A DNA stretch of 64,000 nt from Cercis canadensis. Its lineage: Eukaryota > Streptophyta > Magnoliopsida > Fabales > Fabaceae. The stretch spans positions 1,098,522-1,162,521 of the forward strand of contig QAOA01000112.1 of the NCBI GenBank assembly GCA_003255065.1, in the 5' to 3' direction. The position numbers were made by a program, and so were the translations under genes. Shown one piece after another: positions 10,835 through 24,311 of this stretch (its first letter is position 1; each line of letters starts with the position of its first letter). Below the pieces are notes generated by a model that was not told where the DNA came from, made no database searches, and was given only the letters and a program-made list of their open reading frames with translations.

Positions 10835-13800
10835 GGAGACGAGAAAGACCTGGGGGAGTAGTGAGTAGAAGAAACTAGAAAGAAACGGTGGTGATGAGGT
10901 TCTTTCTTATGTGTTGGTTTTGTCATTTGGTACAGAGTGGGGGCGTGGAGTGGACAGAGAGTCAGAGATCACATGGTGTTAGAGGGAGAGGTGGGACCTC
11001 ATTGGTTTACAGCTGTGCATCATCAATGCCGCTATTAACGAGTACCTCTATTTTCGCGCATCTTGTTCCCTTCCGCCCAATCCACTGTGCTAGGGTGCAG
11101 CGTAAAGTCCTTCCCATTCGACAATCCAACAAATTATATTGGGAGAATTGCATGACGAAGATGTACGGTCAAGATGGGAGTGGTGGATAAAGCGGTTTAT
11201 GATCGTTTTGTATTGTAGAGTGTCTACTGAGTTACTTTGCTCAACGGCCCTCAACAAGACGCCGCGGATAGGACGAACGGTGCTTTTAAATTATGCGGCA
11301 CGCTGGATACTCATTACTCAACGGCCCTCATTAGCTGCTCTCTGTATCTGTTGTTTTCAGTTGGGTTTGCGTATCATGCTTTTACGGTTTTACCTACCGT
11401 AATGTATTTAATCAATTACGTTATAGGCAAAACAGACAAATATTCTTTTGCTAGGTGACAAATGTATAGCTTGTCATCTCTACTTCAAATTACACTTGCT
11501 CGAGAAAAATATTTTACTGCAATGTATTTTTTTTCGGTAAAAATGATATATTATATTTAAATGGTTAAAAAGACTGCAAATTTGAAAATCATATGATTGT
11601 AGTGATTGGTGAATAAAAAGGCACGTGAACTTCTTTCCTTCCCCCCTGTTTTCTTTCTACGCTTATAGACATGGTCTACTGTCGACAGACTACAGTTGTC
11701 TATTGTTTTACGAGATTATGAAGGTGATGGCAAAGGGTTCAATGAACGCGAACACTTATTGGGTTGGACTATGATATTCTGACCCACGATCTCACAAACA
11801 GAAGTCCAACTAATAGCTTAGCCAGAAGCCCGCAATCGCAAGTTATGGCTACTACAAATTTCATTCTAAAGCCCATAGTAGACCCATCCATATAATCAAC
11901 ACCTCATATTACTCCCCAAAAAAAACAAAGGACAAAGACCTCACATTACTCGTATTGTTCCATACTTTCCATTAAAAACAGAAAATAATTACACTTTTTT
12001 TTTTTATGTATATTCTGTCTCTACATCTTCTATTAATTTTTTAACAATTCATTTCAAAGTTTGACCCAAATAAAATAGATCAGATTCATGGAAAAGTCAA
12101 TCCACCAGCTCATGGTAGCGGCAGTGATCTTAATGGAACAGCGTAGAAATAGTAACCACCGCTTTTAGGCAATATTGGTGTTTAAGCAACTACCAACTCT
12201 TTCCGTTGTTGCTTGGAATAGCACTACTCTATCATACGAGTACGAAGATGTTGGATAAAATCATAAAATATTGCTGAATTAGGTAACCAGACCGGGGCTC
12301 TTGGTCATGGAGACAGGCCTTATGGAAAAAATTTCACCCCTATACGCAAATGGGTTATTATTGTCATTGACTTCACTCGGCCGAATCCCACTATCCCTTT
12401 CAAACGCCGTATATAAAGTTTTTCCAGACACTATTACCGGCATGTTCATCAATGGACAAGATAAAATGAACATGGTATCTGATAAAAAAGAAGAAAAAAA
12501 GAAATAGGTTTCTTACGTATTTTTAAAGTGGCAATATAATAATTATTAATGTAAAAATATTTAATTTTAATAATTTATTTTTAATGGTTAAGATTAATTA
12601 TTTTTATATAAATAATTTTTATACATGTCAAGAAAATATCACATATTTCCTTAAAATAGTAAAATCCCAAACAAAAAAAAACATGATTTTGACATACATG
12701 ACCATAAATTCTAAATCAATATCTACTTTTAACATCTAGTATAGTAACATGTTGACCACATAATTATCATGCTTTTGCAGAAATCCACATGATGACTTTG
12801 ATGAATATACCCAAAAAAATGTGTGTGTTTTTTTTTTTTTTTTTTTTTTTTTTTNTTTTTTCATTTTCTTAAGGTGAAGGCAACCCAAACGCGTCAGATG
12901 AAAAAGGATTTGGTGTTAACTGTAATTGTAAAGGGGTCAACCTTATTAGTTAAGCTACGAGTAGTTATCCTGCTGCAACCATTGCCGACCCATTTTATAC
13001 TTTTTAAGAGTTGACTCTGCACCTTCATAAATCTCTTTCAGGCTTTCACCAAGCTACTGCACATTGTAGTGCAAAGAAGACTTGAATATATAGAGATATC
13101 GCGTGTACCCTCTCTTACTTTAACTGTGAAGTGTTTACTGTCAATAACAGAAAAGTTATCGTAGTTCTTGTACCTTGGTTTTCTTCCTTTTCCCAGCAGA
13201 GAGGGTTTGAAAAAGAGTCCCTTTAAATCAATGATTATATGATAACAAAAGCCACACAATCCTAAAGGTTACGTCTTCACTTTAGCTGCTGGTTTATGCA
13301 ATTCGGGTGAAAGTATATTTAATCCAATTTAATTTCTAGAACATGTAATATGAATAGAGCTAACAGGTAAGGGACCACTTCTTCTGCAATATAATTAACT
13401 GCTTATCTGTTTATCTTCCCTTCTATTTCTATAATACAATATTTTTCCATTTCCTTTTCTCTTTCTAATTCCCCCCTTCTGAATTTCTTGTTAAGTTCTC
13501 CCCTGTTTAAAACAGAGCATATGTTGTCTCCCACTCTACAATGGGTCCCTGCAATAGAAACGTTGAAGGTTTAAAATATTGTTCATAAAGTTCCACAAAG
13601 CATTATTAGAAGCTTTAGTAATAATGCTTGGATTCGTATCAAATAGGGATTTTTTTTTTCCCTTAATTTATTGGATATTTAATTTGTGTCAAATAGAACA
13701 CATTCATGTGCATGTGTGTGATTTCGCACGTATGTTAGGCCTAGAGTGGTTTCAGGGAGAAATATGTTGTATTGAAAATCTTTAGTTTGTTGTCTGTACC

Positions 13801-14969
13801 TTGACTGATTTAAAATACTTAAATCAAAACAAAAATTTATTAACTTACACACGTTCATGAAACTAAGAAAGCTACTAAATAGCGTAAAGTTGATTACCAA
13901 ATATTAGCAATTTGGAAAAAGACAGCAAGAATAGTTATACGAGGGGGTGCAGTAAGTACAGTGAAGGGAGGGAGGGTCCGCAATTTCACCTCAACGCTAC
14001 CTCTCAATCCACCTCGAAAAGCGTGCCATGCGGGTGTGATCAGTGAGATAGCCCCAAATTGCAGTGATTCGTTGGGATCTAATCATCTAACACAGGTTAG
14101 AATTTTTGTTTGAATTAACCTTCTCTGGGTTATTTTTCTGCTATCTATTCTATATGTTGATGTTTGCAATGCAATTGGGTCCACCCAACCCAATCTCATC
14201 TCTGCGACATCTTTCGCCGGTGACGGAGATGATCCTAATGGGGTTTTTCATATTTTTTTATTGGCAGTGTTGTTCTGACAAATGTCATGTGATAGTGGGG
14301 CTAGTTGGGGCTTTATCTAAGAAAGTAAAAATTTGAAGGCAAAGCAAAGAAGTACGAGTCAAAAGGATCGCATAAACCTTTGAAACAAGCTGGTTCATGC
14401 ACCAACATTGAACCAATCTTTCTACCCCAGCCCTACCGCTATAGATGCATGTGGTCCCTGCTCAATATCAACCATTGATCTTAAATGCTTGCACCTTTGA
14501 CTTGCCATTAAGCTAGAGATCAAGGGTGGAAAAGAACCCTTGATAGAGGGAACCCACACATCATGGGCGGTCTCTATCGGCGATAATTAATAAAAATGTA
14601 AATCAATCATAAATGAGCTTCATAGATTTTCTTTACGTTTCCACAGATTAGATAAAATATTGCTCACAAGTTGCTATAAAAAGCCCTTCCACTTACAGTG
14701 AGCCTGCTAGATTGTTGTTGTTGGTCGGTTTCAGAGATAATAATCCTGCACTTTCTTTCTCTGCACTCACTATTTTATTCTTTTAATTTCTCTATCACCT
14801 TATCTCTCTCTGCGCCTGCACTCTGATACAAAAACCCTACTTTCTCTTACCCCTTCCTTCTACTGAACTGAGCCATCCCATCCCATACCCTGCTCCTCTT
14901 TGAGAAGTGAAAACCTCCCTCTCTTCCTTTCTCCCTTCCATTCCTCTCTGTCTCTTGACTCTGAAATTC
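10835..14969. other. Divergent promoter region between RALF34 and HEC genes
   Basis: The two genes are transcribed away from each other, so this 4.1-kb stretch holds both promoters. A 14-base direct repeat (CTCAACGGCCCTCA) occurs near 11238 and 11317. Poly-T around a single N at 12855 marks an assembly join. AT-rich DNA with partial self-complementarity occurs around 12535-12660. No coding region was recognised. Confidence 0.5.
14675..14682 (+). promoter_or_regulatory. TATA box of the HEC-like gene
   Basis: TATAAAAA about 295 bases before the ATG at 14970. The stretch between them is pyrimidine-rich, as in plant 5' leaders, so the implied 5' UTR is about 260 bases. Confidence 0.5.
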
Positions 14970-15746
14970 ATGGATGTGGACATAGTGAAAACTTCTTCAG
15001 CAGGGGACAGCAGCATGGACATGATGGCAATGATGATGCAAATGGAAAAGTTCCCTGAATTCTGTGAACCTTTTTATAACACTCCCACTTACCCAGAAAC
15101 CGATTTCTTGGGTAATGGAAGTGGAAGTTCCACCAGCATTGCTACCACTCTGCCTATATTCCCAAACCCATCTTTGATTAATCCTCCACTACCTTGCTCT
15201 GCTAATTTCGTTAACAATCCGATTCAGCAGCCCACAACACCTCCCCTTCAACCCAATGAGCTTCCATTGAGACTCAAGAATCCCAACACTTCATTTCCCT
15301 ACCCATCATCATCATCATCAGAGAAGAGAAATTCTATGGCAGCCATGAGAGAAATGATTTTCCGAATAGCAGTGATGCAACCGATTCATATTGACCCAGA
15401 ATCTATTAAGCCACCGAAGCGACGAAATGTGAAGATTTCAAAGGATCCACAGAGTGTAGCAGCGAGACACAGAAGGGAAAGGATAAGTGAGAGGATAAGG
15501 ATTCTGCAGAGATTAGTTCCTGGTGGAACGAAAATGGACACGGCTTCCATGTTAGACGAAGCAATACATTACGTGAAGTTCTTGAAGAAACAGGTGCAGA
15601 CGCTCGAACAAGCAGGGGCTAGTAGGTCCATGGGTGTTGGTTTCCCGGCGATGTCCAACGTTAACGCCAATGTGAATTATTCTGCTTTAGTCAAGGGTTT
15701 CCAACCTTCTCATCAAATGCTGGGTTCTATGCAAATGCTCAGCTGA
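14970..15746 (+). CDS. HEC1: HECATE1/2-type bHLH transcription factor
   Basis: Intronless, 258 residues. The start is placed at 14970 (MDVDIVK); an ATG at 14907 in the same frame adds 21 hydrophobic residues absent from the family. An acidic, Met-rich N-terminus ([12 protein letters not shown], 24-36) matches the HEC family start. A Pro/Ser-rich linker follows, then the HEC signature [21 protein letters not shown] (129-149) and a bHLH at about 151-210. The basic region reads [17 protein letters not shown], with Ala where canonical E-box binders have Glu, a hallmark of the HEC/IND group. HEC factors control gynoecium, transmitting tract and shoot meristem development with SPATULA and auxin/cytokinin. 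The [17 protein letters not shown] form fits HEC1/HEC2 rather than HEC3. It could be the co-orthologue of both Arabidopsis genes, so the symbol is approximate. Confidence 0.93.
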   Translation: MDVDIVKTSSAGDSSMDMMAMMMQMEKFPEFCEPFYNTPTYPETDFLGNGSGSSTSIATTLPIFPNPSLINPPLPCSANFVNNPIQQPTTPPLQPNELPLRLKNPNTSFPYPSSSSSEKRNSMAAMREMIFRIAVMQPIHIDPESIKPPKRRNVKISKDPQSVAARHRRERISERIRILQRLVPGGTKMDTASMLDEAIHYVKFLKKQVQTLEQAGASRSMGVGFPAMSNVNANVNYSALVKGFQPSHQMLGSMQMLS

Positions 15747-16670
15747 GAAAGAGGAATTTGTTTCTGATGAAAATGAATTCTCTAGTGTCCATGTAAAGAA
15801 AGTGTTTCTCAGTCTCATTAATCTCATTGTTTTGAAGAATTCCTGTCTCTACTTTTGGGGTTCTTGTTAAACTTGCAACAAAAAATCAACTTTGATAAAC
15901 CTAAATAGTGAATGATTCTGTTGTTCACCTTCTTTTATTTATTTATTATTTCATGAGTACGCGCACACAAGCATGAATCCCGAGGGATGAGTGGAACAAC
16001 CTTGGACTAGAGGATTATTTTCAATTTTATAAAACGCAAATTATAGCATAGCCTGGAAACATAAAACGCAAGTCATCCCATAAAAAAATTATGATGAACT
16101 AAATTGTTGTGCGAGTACGATAACTATGTACGTTAAATTAGATGACATCTTAATTTTGACAAATATTTTTTCCAGCTTGGCGTACTACAACACGTATGCA
16201 TACAAACATACTTGTTTGTAACCAAAAACTAAAAGGGGGAAAAAAAAGAAGTATTACTTGTTGATTTTTCCTTTTTCCCGAACCCCTTCCAGCAATGAGC
16301 AATTCGAAAATCAATGTTGATTTGATATTTTTCAACAGTTCTACATTTAATACGAGAATTGAATTCTTCACCTAAATATGACATCCTTTAGATAAATATG
16401 ATAATTTGACTTATTACTTATTTTCACTTCCCTCTTCTGTTCCCCCTCTCTTCTTCATTGCATGAAGCATCTATATATATCCGGATGCAACATGAACTTA
16501 ATATTCGTTTTTCTCAAACTAAGTTCATATTCTTTGTTTTGAATTGGAAGAGCGTTTGGGTGAGAATTTAGAACTGACGATTTTTTATTTTTATAAGTAT
16601 TTAGAACTGATGATTAGTTTTTATAAATTCTAATAAAAATGAATACACGAGCTGGTGTTACTTAAATTTT

Positions 16671-16673
<3 letters not shown>

Positions 16674-16700
<27 letters not shown>
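16674..16700. repeat. (TA)n microsatellite
   Basis: About 13 TA units in a row in intergenic DNA. Confidence 0.85.
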
Positions 16701-16705
<5 letters not shown>

Positions 16706-18994
16706 TTTTACCAGTGATTCAAAAATTAACAGAGAAAGTTACTAAGTGTATTGATATAAATAATTTAACAATGAGATTTTATTCTTTAATGCAGTGCACG
16801 TATATGCATATTTCACTCTATCGTTTCACACATACGCAGAAGAATATATGTGGGCAAGTAACTCATTTATATGCTTCCGTTCATGTCAAATAACTTACAT
16901 TGATATTTTTTTTACGTTTGAGAGAGATCTATACCCATGCTTCCTTTAATTTGAAAACGTACAATGACCTGCCATTTAGTACTGTGAAATTATATAAATA
17001 AATATGTTCTTTCTCTTAACAAAAATAATAATTCAAAATCTAAAAGCCTGTGTCTTTCTCTGTTGAAGATGGTTCAGAATTCATAAATAAGTTTCATTTG
17101 AAGTTGATATTGATAATATTTTTGTTAACAAAGAGAATGTCATTGCATAATTAATGATTAATTTCAAACTAGAAGCCTAAGGAAGGTGCATGAGTATAAT
17201 TTAGTCAAATATTATAATCATAAAACAAGTACTTTCATATGATTGCTAACTTTGATTATATATTTGAAGCTGAAGTATAAAAAATGTAATTAATATTGAC
17301 ATGAAAGTCAAATAGTGTGAAGTTTAGAAGGAGGTATGGCCATGGGTGCTCAAAATGGAAAAAATATTTTGTTAGTCTTGTTATCTTCCCTCTCTCTGTG
17401 TCTCTGTGGCACCCGCAGTCCACTGTTTTAGAAGAGAAATGAGAGGCAGAAGTAGGTTGCCTCCTAAGGCAAGGTCGAATAATTTGGGTGTTCATGTCTC
17501 AAGGATCATGCCTCACAAACACCCCCCTTTCTATATTCTTTAAAATCTTAAAAGACTGTAATGTAATATAATATCTAATCTAATAAAAAATAAATAAATA
17601 AAAGAAAAAAAGGCACATCTAGCGAATTCGGCCCATGTGAGATATTCCACTAAGGTCCCAACACACCCAATGGGATGAGGTTTTTAATTATTTATCTATT
17701 AGAGAATAAAGACTAAAGAGGAAGAGGCTCTATGCATTATCTCTGCACCTTTGCTAGTGCATTGTATCCTTCTCTGACACATTCTTCATATCATTCCATT
17801 TCCATTTCATATTAACCCATCTTCTCTTCTACCCCCAACACCAACCCATCCAATCTATTCTCATTTCTCACTTGGGATAAGCTTCAGTGTTCTTCCTCGC
17901 TCCATTCTAATTCTATGCCGACACCCAACATAGCTCAAATTTACACGGATCATGCATATGTTATATATTCACGGAACAAAACAATTGCTTCATTTTGCAG
18001 TCATCTAAAATTAGAGGAGAAATTCAACTATTTGATTTCTCTTTTAATCTTATTTTAGGTTAAACAAAAATTTAGATAAAAATTCGAAATTTAATTATCT
18101 ACCCAAGATAATATATATATATATATATATACTTTGTTTTTTATGGATTGGTTTTTCATTTCCTTATCTGGCTTTCTTACACCATAGTTGAAGGTGTACT
18201 AAATTTGAGGACCATCATATTCATGAATATAGACATGCCCATACTGTGTGACTGTATCCAGACAAAGTTTTCTGTTAGGCTTAATTATGTATAATAGGAA
18301 TAGAACTATGAATATGGACAAATAAAATGGTTGGGTGCATTGCTTGAATTGGATATTGACAAAGAGGATATATCATGGAAAAGACGCCAAGATCTAACTG
18401 TCTAATTTATATTCAACTTCTTGACTTACCAAACCACTTCCGTCTCTAATGCCTCATCTACATTGTAACATGCATTTCAAATTTTACAATATCTTTAAGA
18501 ATATTGAGAAACACAAACATGTACAATCTAATTATATAATATATTTAGAGATCTTTTAAAAATATTAAGATCCCAATTAATTTGAATCTTTATTCTCATA
18601 TCTCAATTAAAAAATCTAATTTATTTTCCTAATGATGACAAAAAAAATTAACGACCAAAATAATAGAAAAGTTATATTATTTTGGTTTTGATATTTGCAA
18701 CCAATGCAAACACATATTTGTTTATTTTTTTTTTTAAAAAAAACATAAAACCTTCTTATCTATTAAAATATTACTTTTATTTCCAAAGACTTCAATCATT
18801 ATAGGCTGGTTTTTTTTTTTTAAAGAAAAAACTTCTTTAGAGTTTCGTGCCATCCGGTAGGCCAGAAGAATTATGGGCCCTTGTGGCTCAGATGGTCAAC
18901 ACATATTGGGCTCATTATGTCCCTTATTTCAAAGAACCCATGGCCCATTCTAAAAATATATACCCAATACATGAAAAGCTTTTGGGCTCCTTAC

Positions 18995-19120
18995 TGGAGT
19001 AACAAGCCATTTCTTTCAACAGTTGAAGAGATTAACTCCGTGATGGGGTATCTAGACTTCGTAATTCCTTAGCCCATGAGAGTGCAAATTGGGCAGCTCA
19101 GTTTATAAGGATGGAGTGGG
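18995..19120 (+). pseudogene. Possible RNase H (RVT_3-like) remnant
   Basis: One frame encodes STVEEINSVMGYLDF and the neighbouring frame encodes RLRNSLAHESANWAAQF. Together they resemble the end of the RNase H domain of plant non-LTR elements and related proteins, where an EI helix is followed by R.xN..AH..A.WA. The two parts are in different frames and nothing upstream is recognisable. This would be a short, badly decayed fragment, and chance resemblance is possible. Confidence 0.3.
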
Positions 19121-19787
19121 CTTTGTCCCTTCTGACCTCCTTGTTTAGTGCATTAGCCAAGAAAAAAAAAAAAGACTTCAACCTTGTTCCTAAGCATTTG
19201 GCCCAACAAATCCCAAGGCTTGTATTTGATTATGCAAAATTTGGACCCAAAGTTCGGGAAACTGACTTTATCCGTGTTATTTTTTTCTAAAAAAAATTGC
19301 TCACGTGGTTCTTATTTTTTTGAGCCTTCTTTTGCAGCTAGCAAGAAACGAATATCGTCGCTTAGCAAAAAGAAAGAAAATGTATATAGTCTATACATAC
19401 AGTTTGTTTTTAATGATTATATAATCCAAGTCTCTGGTTGATAATAAATCAGCTCGGGTTTCACATTGCTAAAAGATAAAATAAAAAATTGAACAAATGA
19501 ATAATTCCTGTCATCTTTTTTAGTTTTATTTGGTCAAATGTGTGAACCAAACGATTATTATCTATTTTTTTTTAAAAAAAAAAGAAAACTGAATGATTAT
19601 TTATGTCACGTTTGTTCCATTAGTGCGTTGAAGTGGCTGCACGATTCAAGAAGGTATCAGCAAAATCAAAATAATACTACTTGTAGTTTAATAAATGAAG
19701 GTCATCGAAATTTATAATTAGTTATAGCAAAAATAAGAGCGTGTGACATAGTGTTTGCAAATGATTCCCACAGCAGTCTGAGACGAC

Positions 19788-19796
19788 TATAAAAAT
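19788..19796 (+). promoter_or_regulatory. TATA box of lipase copy 1
   Basis: TATAAAAAT about 87 bases before the ATG at 19875. Copies 2 and 3 have TATATAAA at a similar distance (about 100 and 96 bases). Confidence 0.55.
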
Positions 19797-19874
19797 AAAA
19801 GAAAGTGTGATAAAAAGAGCTTAGCAAATAGCATCCCAATTCCTGAAGCCTATTTTTTGGCCTGTGCTGTAGCC

Positions 19875-22800
19875 ATGGCTTGTGGTTGTGACAAGGGGTT
19901 CCCCAGCAAGTATATGTTATTGAAACCAGAAGAAGTGGGTTTCTCTGATCTGTTTAAAATCCTATTTTCTTCTGACTTAGAAAACGTAAACTCTGTGGAC
20001 TGCCCCAAGGGCACTGAGGAAGAAAGCTTCCAGCATAGATGGCTTATCTTTATATCTATCCTGGTCCAGAAGCTTCTGCAGCTCATAGCCAAACCGCTCG
20101 CATATTTTGGGTCTTGCCTCGAGTTCTGGTTGAACCTGGTTTCTTGCAACCACAATGTCTTCATGCTTGTCTTCAACTTTCTCCGAGGTCAGTAATTTTC
20201 TCGATCTGCTCAGCTTTGTACTTAATTTGTGTTAGACATTAATTAGGACAATTTCTGTTTCTTTGAGGAGAGAAGGGGGTTGCACCTATCATGTTTCTTG
20301 TTTGGAAACAATAACATCATGTTAGATTGATTTTTCAGCTCACTTAACTTTGTCATGCAACTTCAGTTGTTATTGAATTAATAAAAACTTGACTATATTG
20401 ATTATCAAATAAATGGCATAATCACCAGAATATTGAATTTGGATGTTGTTAAGAGAAAACTAACCATCAGGTCTGCATCAAGACAATGCAATATTACACC
20501 AAATCAAACATTTGATATTTTCTCAATTGATCAAAATTAAATCCTAATTAAATTATGCAGCAAAAAACGGAAACGATTTATTTTGATATAAGATCTTAGA
20601 GTTAGATGATAGAAATGATTGAACTAAGATATTTTGTTGAATTATTTAACCCTTTCATCACTATTTAATGACTTAAAAAATTGAATATATAATTTTTGCG
20701 CAACTCAAATATTACCAGCTTTGTTTACAGTGTGATAGTGTGTAAAAATGATTTGTCTTGGGATAAGATGAATAAATAGTAAATGGCAAAGGTGGGCAGT
20801 CAGTAACTAAGTTGCAGGCAAGAAGGAAGCTGCGAATACGATTGGAGTCGAGTCGTGCACACACACTCACTTGGAATCTCTCTCCACATGGATAAGCTGA
20901 ATGAGCGTCCACTGTCCAAACAAGGAGGATTTTCTTTTTCCCCTTTCTTTTCTTTTTCTAATTGAATAATCATTATTAATTAGTCACGGTTACATACTTG
21001 ATCCAAGAGTTTTGGCCGCATTAATTAGAGCGGTTGACTTGGTTAATTATAGAATCATGGAAATAATTAGCTTGGGACAAGTGTTGCCAGCACCACTAGC
21101 ATTATTTGATTTGATTGGGGATTGGTAGATATTGTAAGCAATCAATAATCACAAAAGTATATATAATATAATTAGTCCTAATTTTTTTAAAAAATTAAAA
21201 TTTTCATTCTTTATATTTCTAACTAAAAAAATCCACCTTTAATCATCATTATTTACTAAATAACTCTTTCTTTCTGGGTGGCTACCTACTTTTAGTACCT
21301 TTCTTATTGAACTTATTGTTGTTCCCATTTTACTTTTTTCTCACCATTAATTAATTTGTTCCATAACTATTAATTACTTACTTAATACTGGGAATAGGAA
21401 TATATATATATATATATATAGTAAACTTGTTCGGCTAACTATATCACTCTTAAAAGTTAAAGGAGTTCGTGTCGTGTGCACCACATTCTTTAAAGCGCAT
21501 AATCATGTGACATCCAGGAAATGAAAAAAACGTAAAATCGTATTGTACTTTTTCAATGTTGTCTTCGCTTACAAGCCTTTCTTTTCCTCTTTTGCGTAAG
21601 GAACTTAATTGGAAGGAATGGTATTATTGATACTTTTTTCTTTTAAAATCTTTCTTCCTTCCTGGATGATGGGACCAATAGTGAGACCCTTTTTTCACCC
21701 TCTACTTTTCGTTTTCATTTTTTCGCTGGCTTTCCATCACTTTGTTTCTTGACTTCCTCATATTAAGAACAAATTCCCTATTTTTCATATGAACAGGTAA
21801 GGTGGTCATGGCCGACAAAGCATCAGCGGAATATTTGTCAATGACAGCAATTTTGGACAAACGAGTGGAGTTAGATGGTAGCATCAAGCATGGAGATCGT
21901 AAGTACAATGCTGCACTATCTATGATGGCTGCTAAAGCATCCTACGAGAATGTAGCTTACATTGAAACTATTGTCAAAGATCACTGGAAGGTATAAAAAA
22001 AAATTAACATTTTGCTTTAGTTATTTTAACTATAGTTAATTAATTTTAATCTAGGCATAATTTTTTTTGAGGGATAATCGAGGCATTACTAATTATTAAC
22101 CATCTCTAAAAGTTTTTTTTCTTCTATAGATGGATTTCTTGGGGTCTTATGACTACTGGAATGGTAAGAAGCAATTAAACCCATGTATATCCCATCATCT
22201 AATTGAATTAATGTCAGATTAATATGATATTATACTTGCGTAGATGATTAGTTTACTGAATATTAATGCTTAATTAAGTTGTTGTGTTGACAGAATTTCA
22301 AGGAAAGGCTACAACTCAGGGTTTCATTCTTTTAGATAAAAGCGAGGAGAGTGATACTTATGTTGTAGCCTTCAGAGGGACGGAACCATTTGACGCGGAT
22401 GCATATTGCTCTGACTTTGATATCTCATGGTATCAGATTCCTGGCGTTGGAAAAATCCATGGTGGCTTCATGAAAGCCTTAGGATTACAGAAGGATGAGG
22501 ATTGGCCTAAGGAAATTAAAAGAGACGAAAGCCATCCACCTGTGGCCTACTATGCCATTAGAGACATATTAAGGGAACGTTTGGAAGAAAATCATAAGGC
22601 AAAGTTTATAGTGACAGGCCATAGTTTGGGTGGTGCACTCTCAATTCTCTTCGCAGCGATATTGGTTTTGCATGATGAGAAATTGTTGTTGGAGAGGCTG
22701 GAAGGGGTTTACACGTTTGGGCAACCAAGAGTTGGAGATGAAACATTTGCAAAGTATATGGAAGAGAAGTTGATAGAATATCGAATAAGGTATTACAGGC

Positions 22801-23271
22801 TTGTTTACTGCAACGACATCGTTCCAAGGTTGCCCTACGATGATAAGAACTTGATGTTCAAGCACTTCGGGACTTGTGTCTATTATAACAGGTGCTTTGA
22901 AGGTAAGGTATGTATAATTTCTTTTTTTTTGAAAAAAATATAACAAGAATAAGGTGCATTTAGCCTTTGGGTGTCTTAGATGAAAATGTCAACACCTTGA
23001 TTTTTTTTTAAATTGCATGCAGATTATTGAAGAAGAACCGGAAAAAAACTACTTCTCACCGCTGGCGACTATAAGCATGAGTGTGAATGCGCTTTTGGAG
23101 CTGATAAGGAGTTTCACTATTGTGTACAAATATGGATCAGACTACCAAGAAGGGTGGCTTCTTATTGTTTTCAGGATTCTTGGCTTGGTAATTCCAGGTC
23201 TACCTGCTCATTTTACCCAAAATTATGTAAATGCTACTCGGTTGGGATCGGTATACGCACAGATAGATTAA
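19875..23271 (+). CDS. Class-3 lipase, OBL (oil-body lipase)-like, tandem copy 1
   Basis: Five exons: 19875-20187, 21797-21990, 22130-22163, 22294-22907, 23023-23271; 467 residues. The phases join without a break, and the exon 4 donor was chosen at GTATGT (22908) because copies 2 and 3 splice at the matching place. An N-terminal hydrophobic stretch (about 65-95) resembles the lipid-droplet or membrane hairpin of OBL lipases. The alpha/beta-hydrolase core has [10 protein letters not shown], the nucleophile elbow GHSLGG with Ser291, Asp355 in CNDIVPRLP, and a C-terminal His448 in [11 protein letters not shown], the likely catalytic triad. Castor and Arabidopsis OBL proteins hydrolyse triacylglycerol on oil bodies. 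The substrate here is inferred from family only. First intron about 1.6 kb. Near-identical relatives follow at 24312 and 34129. No disabling change is seen, so it is probably functional. Confidence 0.9.
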
Positions 23272-24210
23272 CAATATATTTATATGTATAATGGATACTA
23301 GATAATTTTCCACTACGAATCCAATTGTGCAAGCTCATTTCATGTGGATAATGGATATTAGATAATTCCAGAACCGATAGTCCAAGCAAGATATAACATA
23401 TATAATTTATAGCACGTGCTCTGGCTTAGTTGATTTTTTGACATAGATCATTGCTTTACACTGAACGAAATTAATTCACAAAAAATTTATTGTTTCAATG
23501 TTCATATTCCGTAATTGTTAATACCTAGTAAATTCACTACCCATTGCTTCAATGAGAAGACAAAACTACCCTACTAAGGTATACACTCTTCTTTATAGTC
23601 TCTTCAGACCATACATTGAAGGGACTCTCTCATTTACACTTTCTTCTTGCTCTGACTTTCTTCTCACTCCCTTCCCCAACCTTACTAACTTAAGAGTCGG
23701 AGGTGGTGCCGAAGCTCCGGTTCCGGCCTTCTCTGACCGTATTTCTCCCTCCTGTGCAGGTTGCTCAAAATCGGTCATCAACAATAATCCATGTTTCTTT
23801 AGTTGATAATTACGTTAATATGTGTTTCAACTTGTCGGAAAATAAGAAGAAAATATTTTTTCTCGAATATAACGATTACATTATAAAGTTATATTTATTA
23901 CCAAAAGGAAGAAAATCATAGGAAAACAGTTAAATTTTAATCAACATTGTTTTTTTTTTTTTTTTTTAACAAAAGAAAAACGAGCATATGAGTAATTGAG
24001 CTAATGCTTATATTTAGAGAGGAAGGTACCAGCAAAAGAAAGTAGTTCCCGAGTAAATATTGGGCCCCAGACATTATAATTAGTCCTAGCATAAATAAGT
24101 GCTGGACCCATATACATTATTTTCATTTTATTCTTTTTCGTTCACACAGCAATTAACTATTCTCCTTGCCTCTTTTTTTTGCTACTGATTCTCCTTGCCT
24201 CTGACAACTC
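23272..24210. other. Spacer between lipase copies 1 and 2
   Basis: Holds the copy 1 3' UTR, an LTR-like remnant at about 23570-23790, a poly-T run near 23950, and the copy 2 promoter. No gene was recognised. Confidence 0.5.
23570..23790 (+). mobile_element. Possible solo or truncated LTR remnant
   Basis: GC-richer island in AT-rich DNA. ACTTAAGAGTCGGAGGTGG followed by a Pro-type CCG-rich stretch and CCTGTGCAGG resembles the 3' part of many plant LTRs (ACTTGAGCGTCGGAG-type R/U5 sequence). A TATA-like CTTTATAG lies upstream at about 23590. No second copy, target duplication or internal domain was found, so limits are approximate. Confidence 0.35.
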
Positions 24211-24218
24211 TATATAAA
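24211..24218 (+). promoter_or_regulatory. TATA box of lipase copy 2
   Basis: TATATAAA about 100 bases before the ATG at 24312. It is followed by AAAACCCTATT-type leader sequence that recurs before copy 3, showing that the promoters share descent. Confidence 0.65.
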
Positions 24219-24311
24219 GCTGCGTGTTGTGACAAAAGGAACATAGCAGCGCCCAAAACCCTATTCCTCTCTCCATCTTAGTCTGTTCATTAATTAATTA
24301 TCTTGTTAGCT

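Larger units (their letters stand above)
15747..19874. other. AT-rich intergenic region upstream of the lipase array
   Basis: 3' UTR of the HEC gene, then about 4 kb of spacer. It contains (TA)n runs at about 16674-16700 and 18112-18130 and a decayed RNase H-like fragment at about 18995-19120 (listed separately). No intact gene was recognised. Confidence 0.5.

Noticed and set aside
12535-12660. Possible second fold-back element
   Set aside because: The arms match poorly and the composition is nearly pure A/T, so complementarity could be chance.
14907-14969. Upstream in-frame ATG for the HEC-like gene
   Set aside because: It adds a hydrophobic stretch not seen in HEC proteins. MDVDIV at 14970 matches the family start.
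22903-22907. Earlier GTAAGG donor at the end of lipase copy 1 exon 4
   Set aside because: Copies 2 and 3 splice at the position matching GTATGT at 22908, and the earlier site would break the frame.
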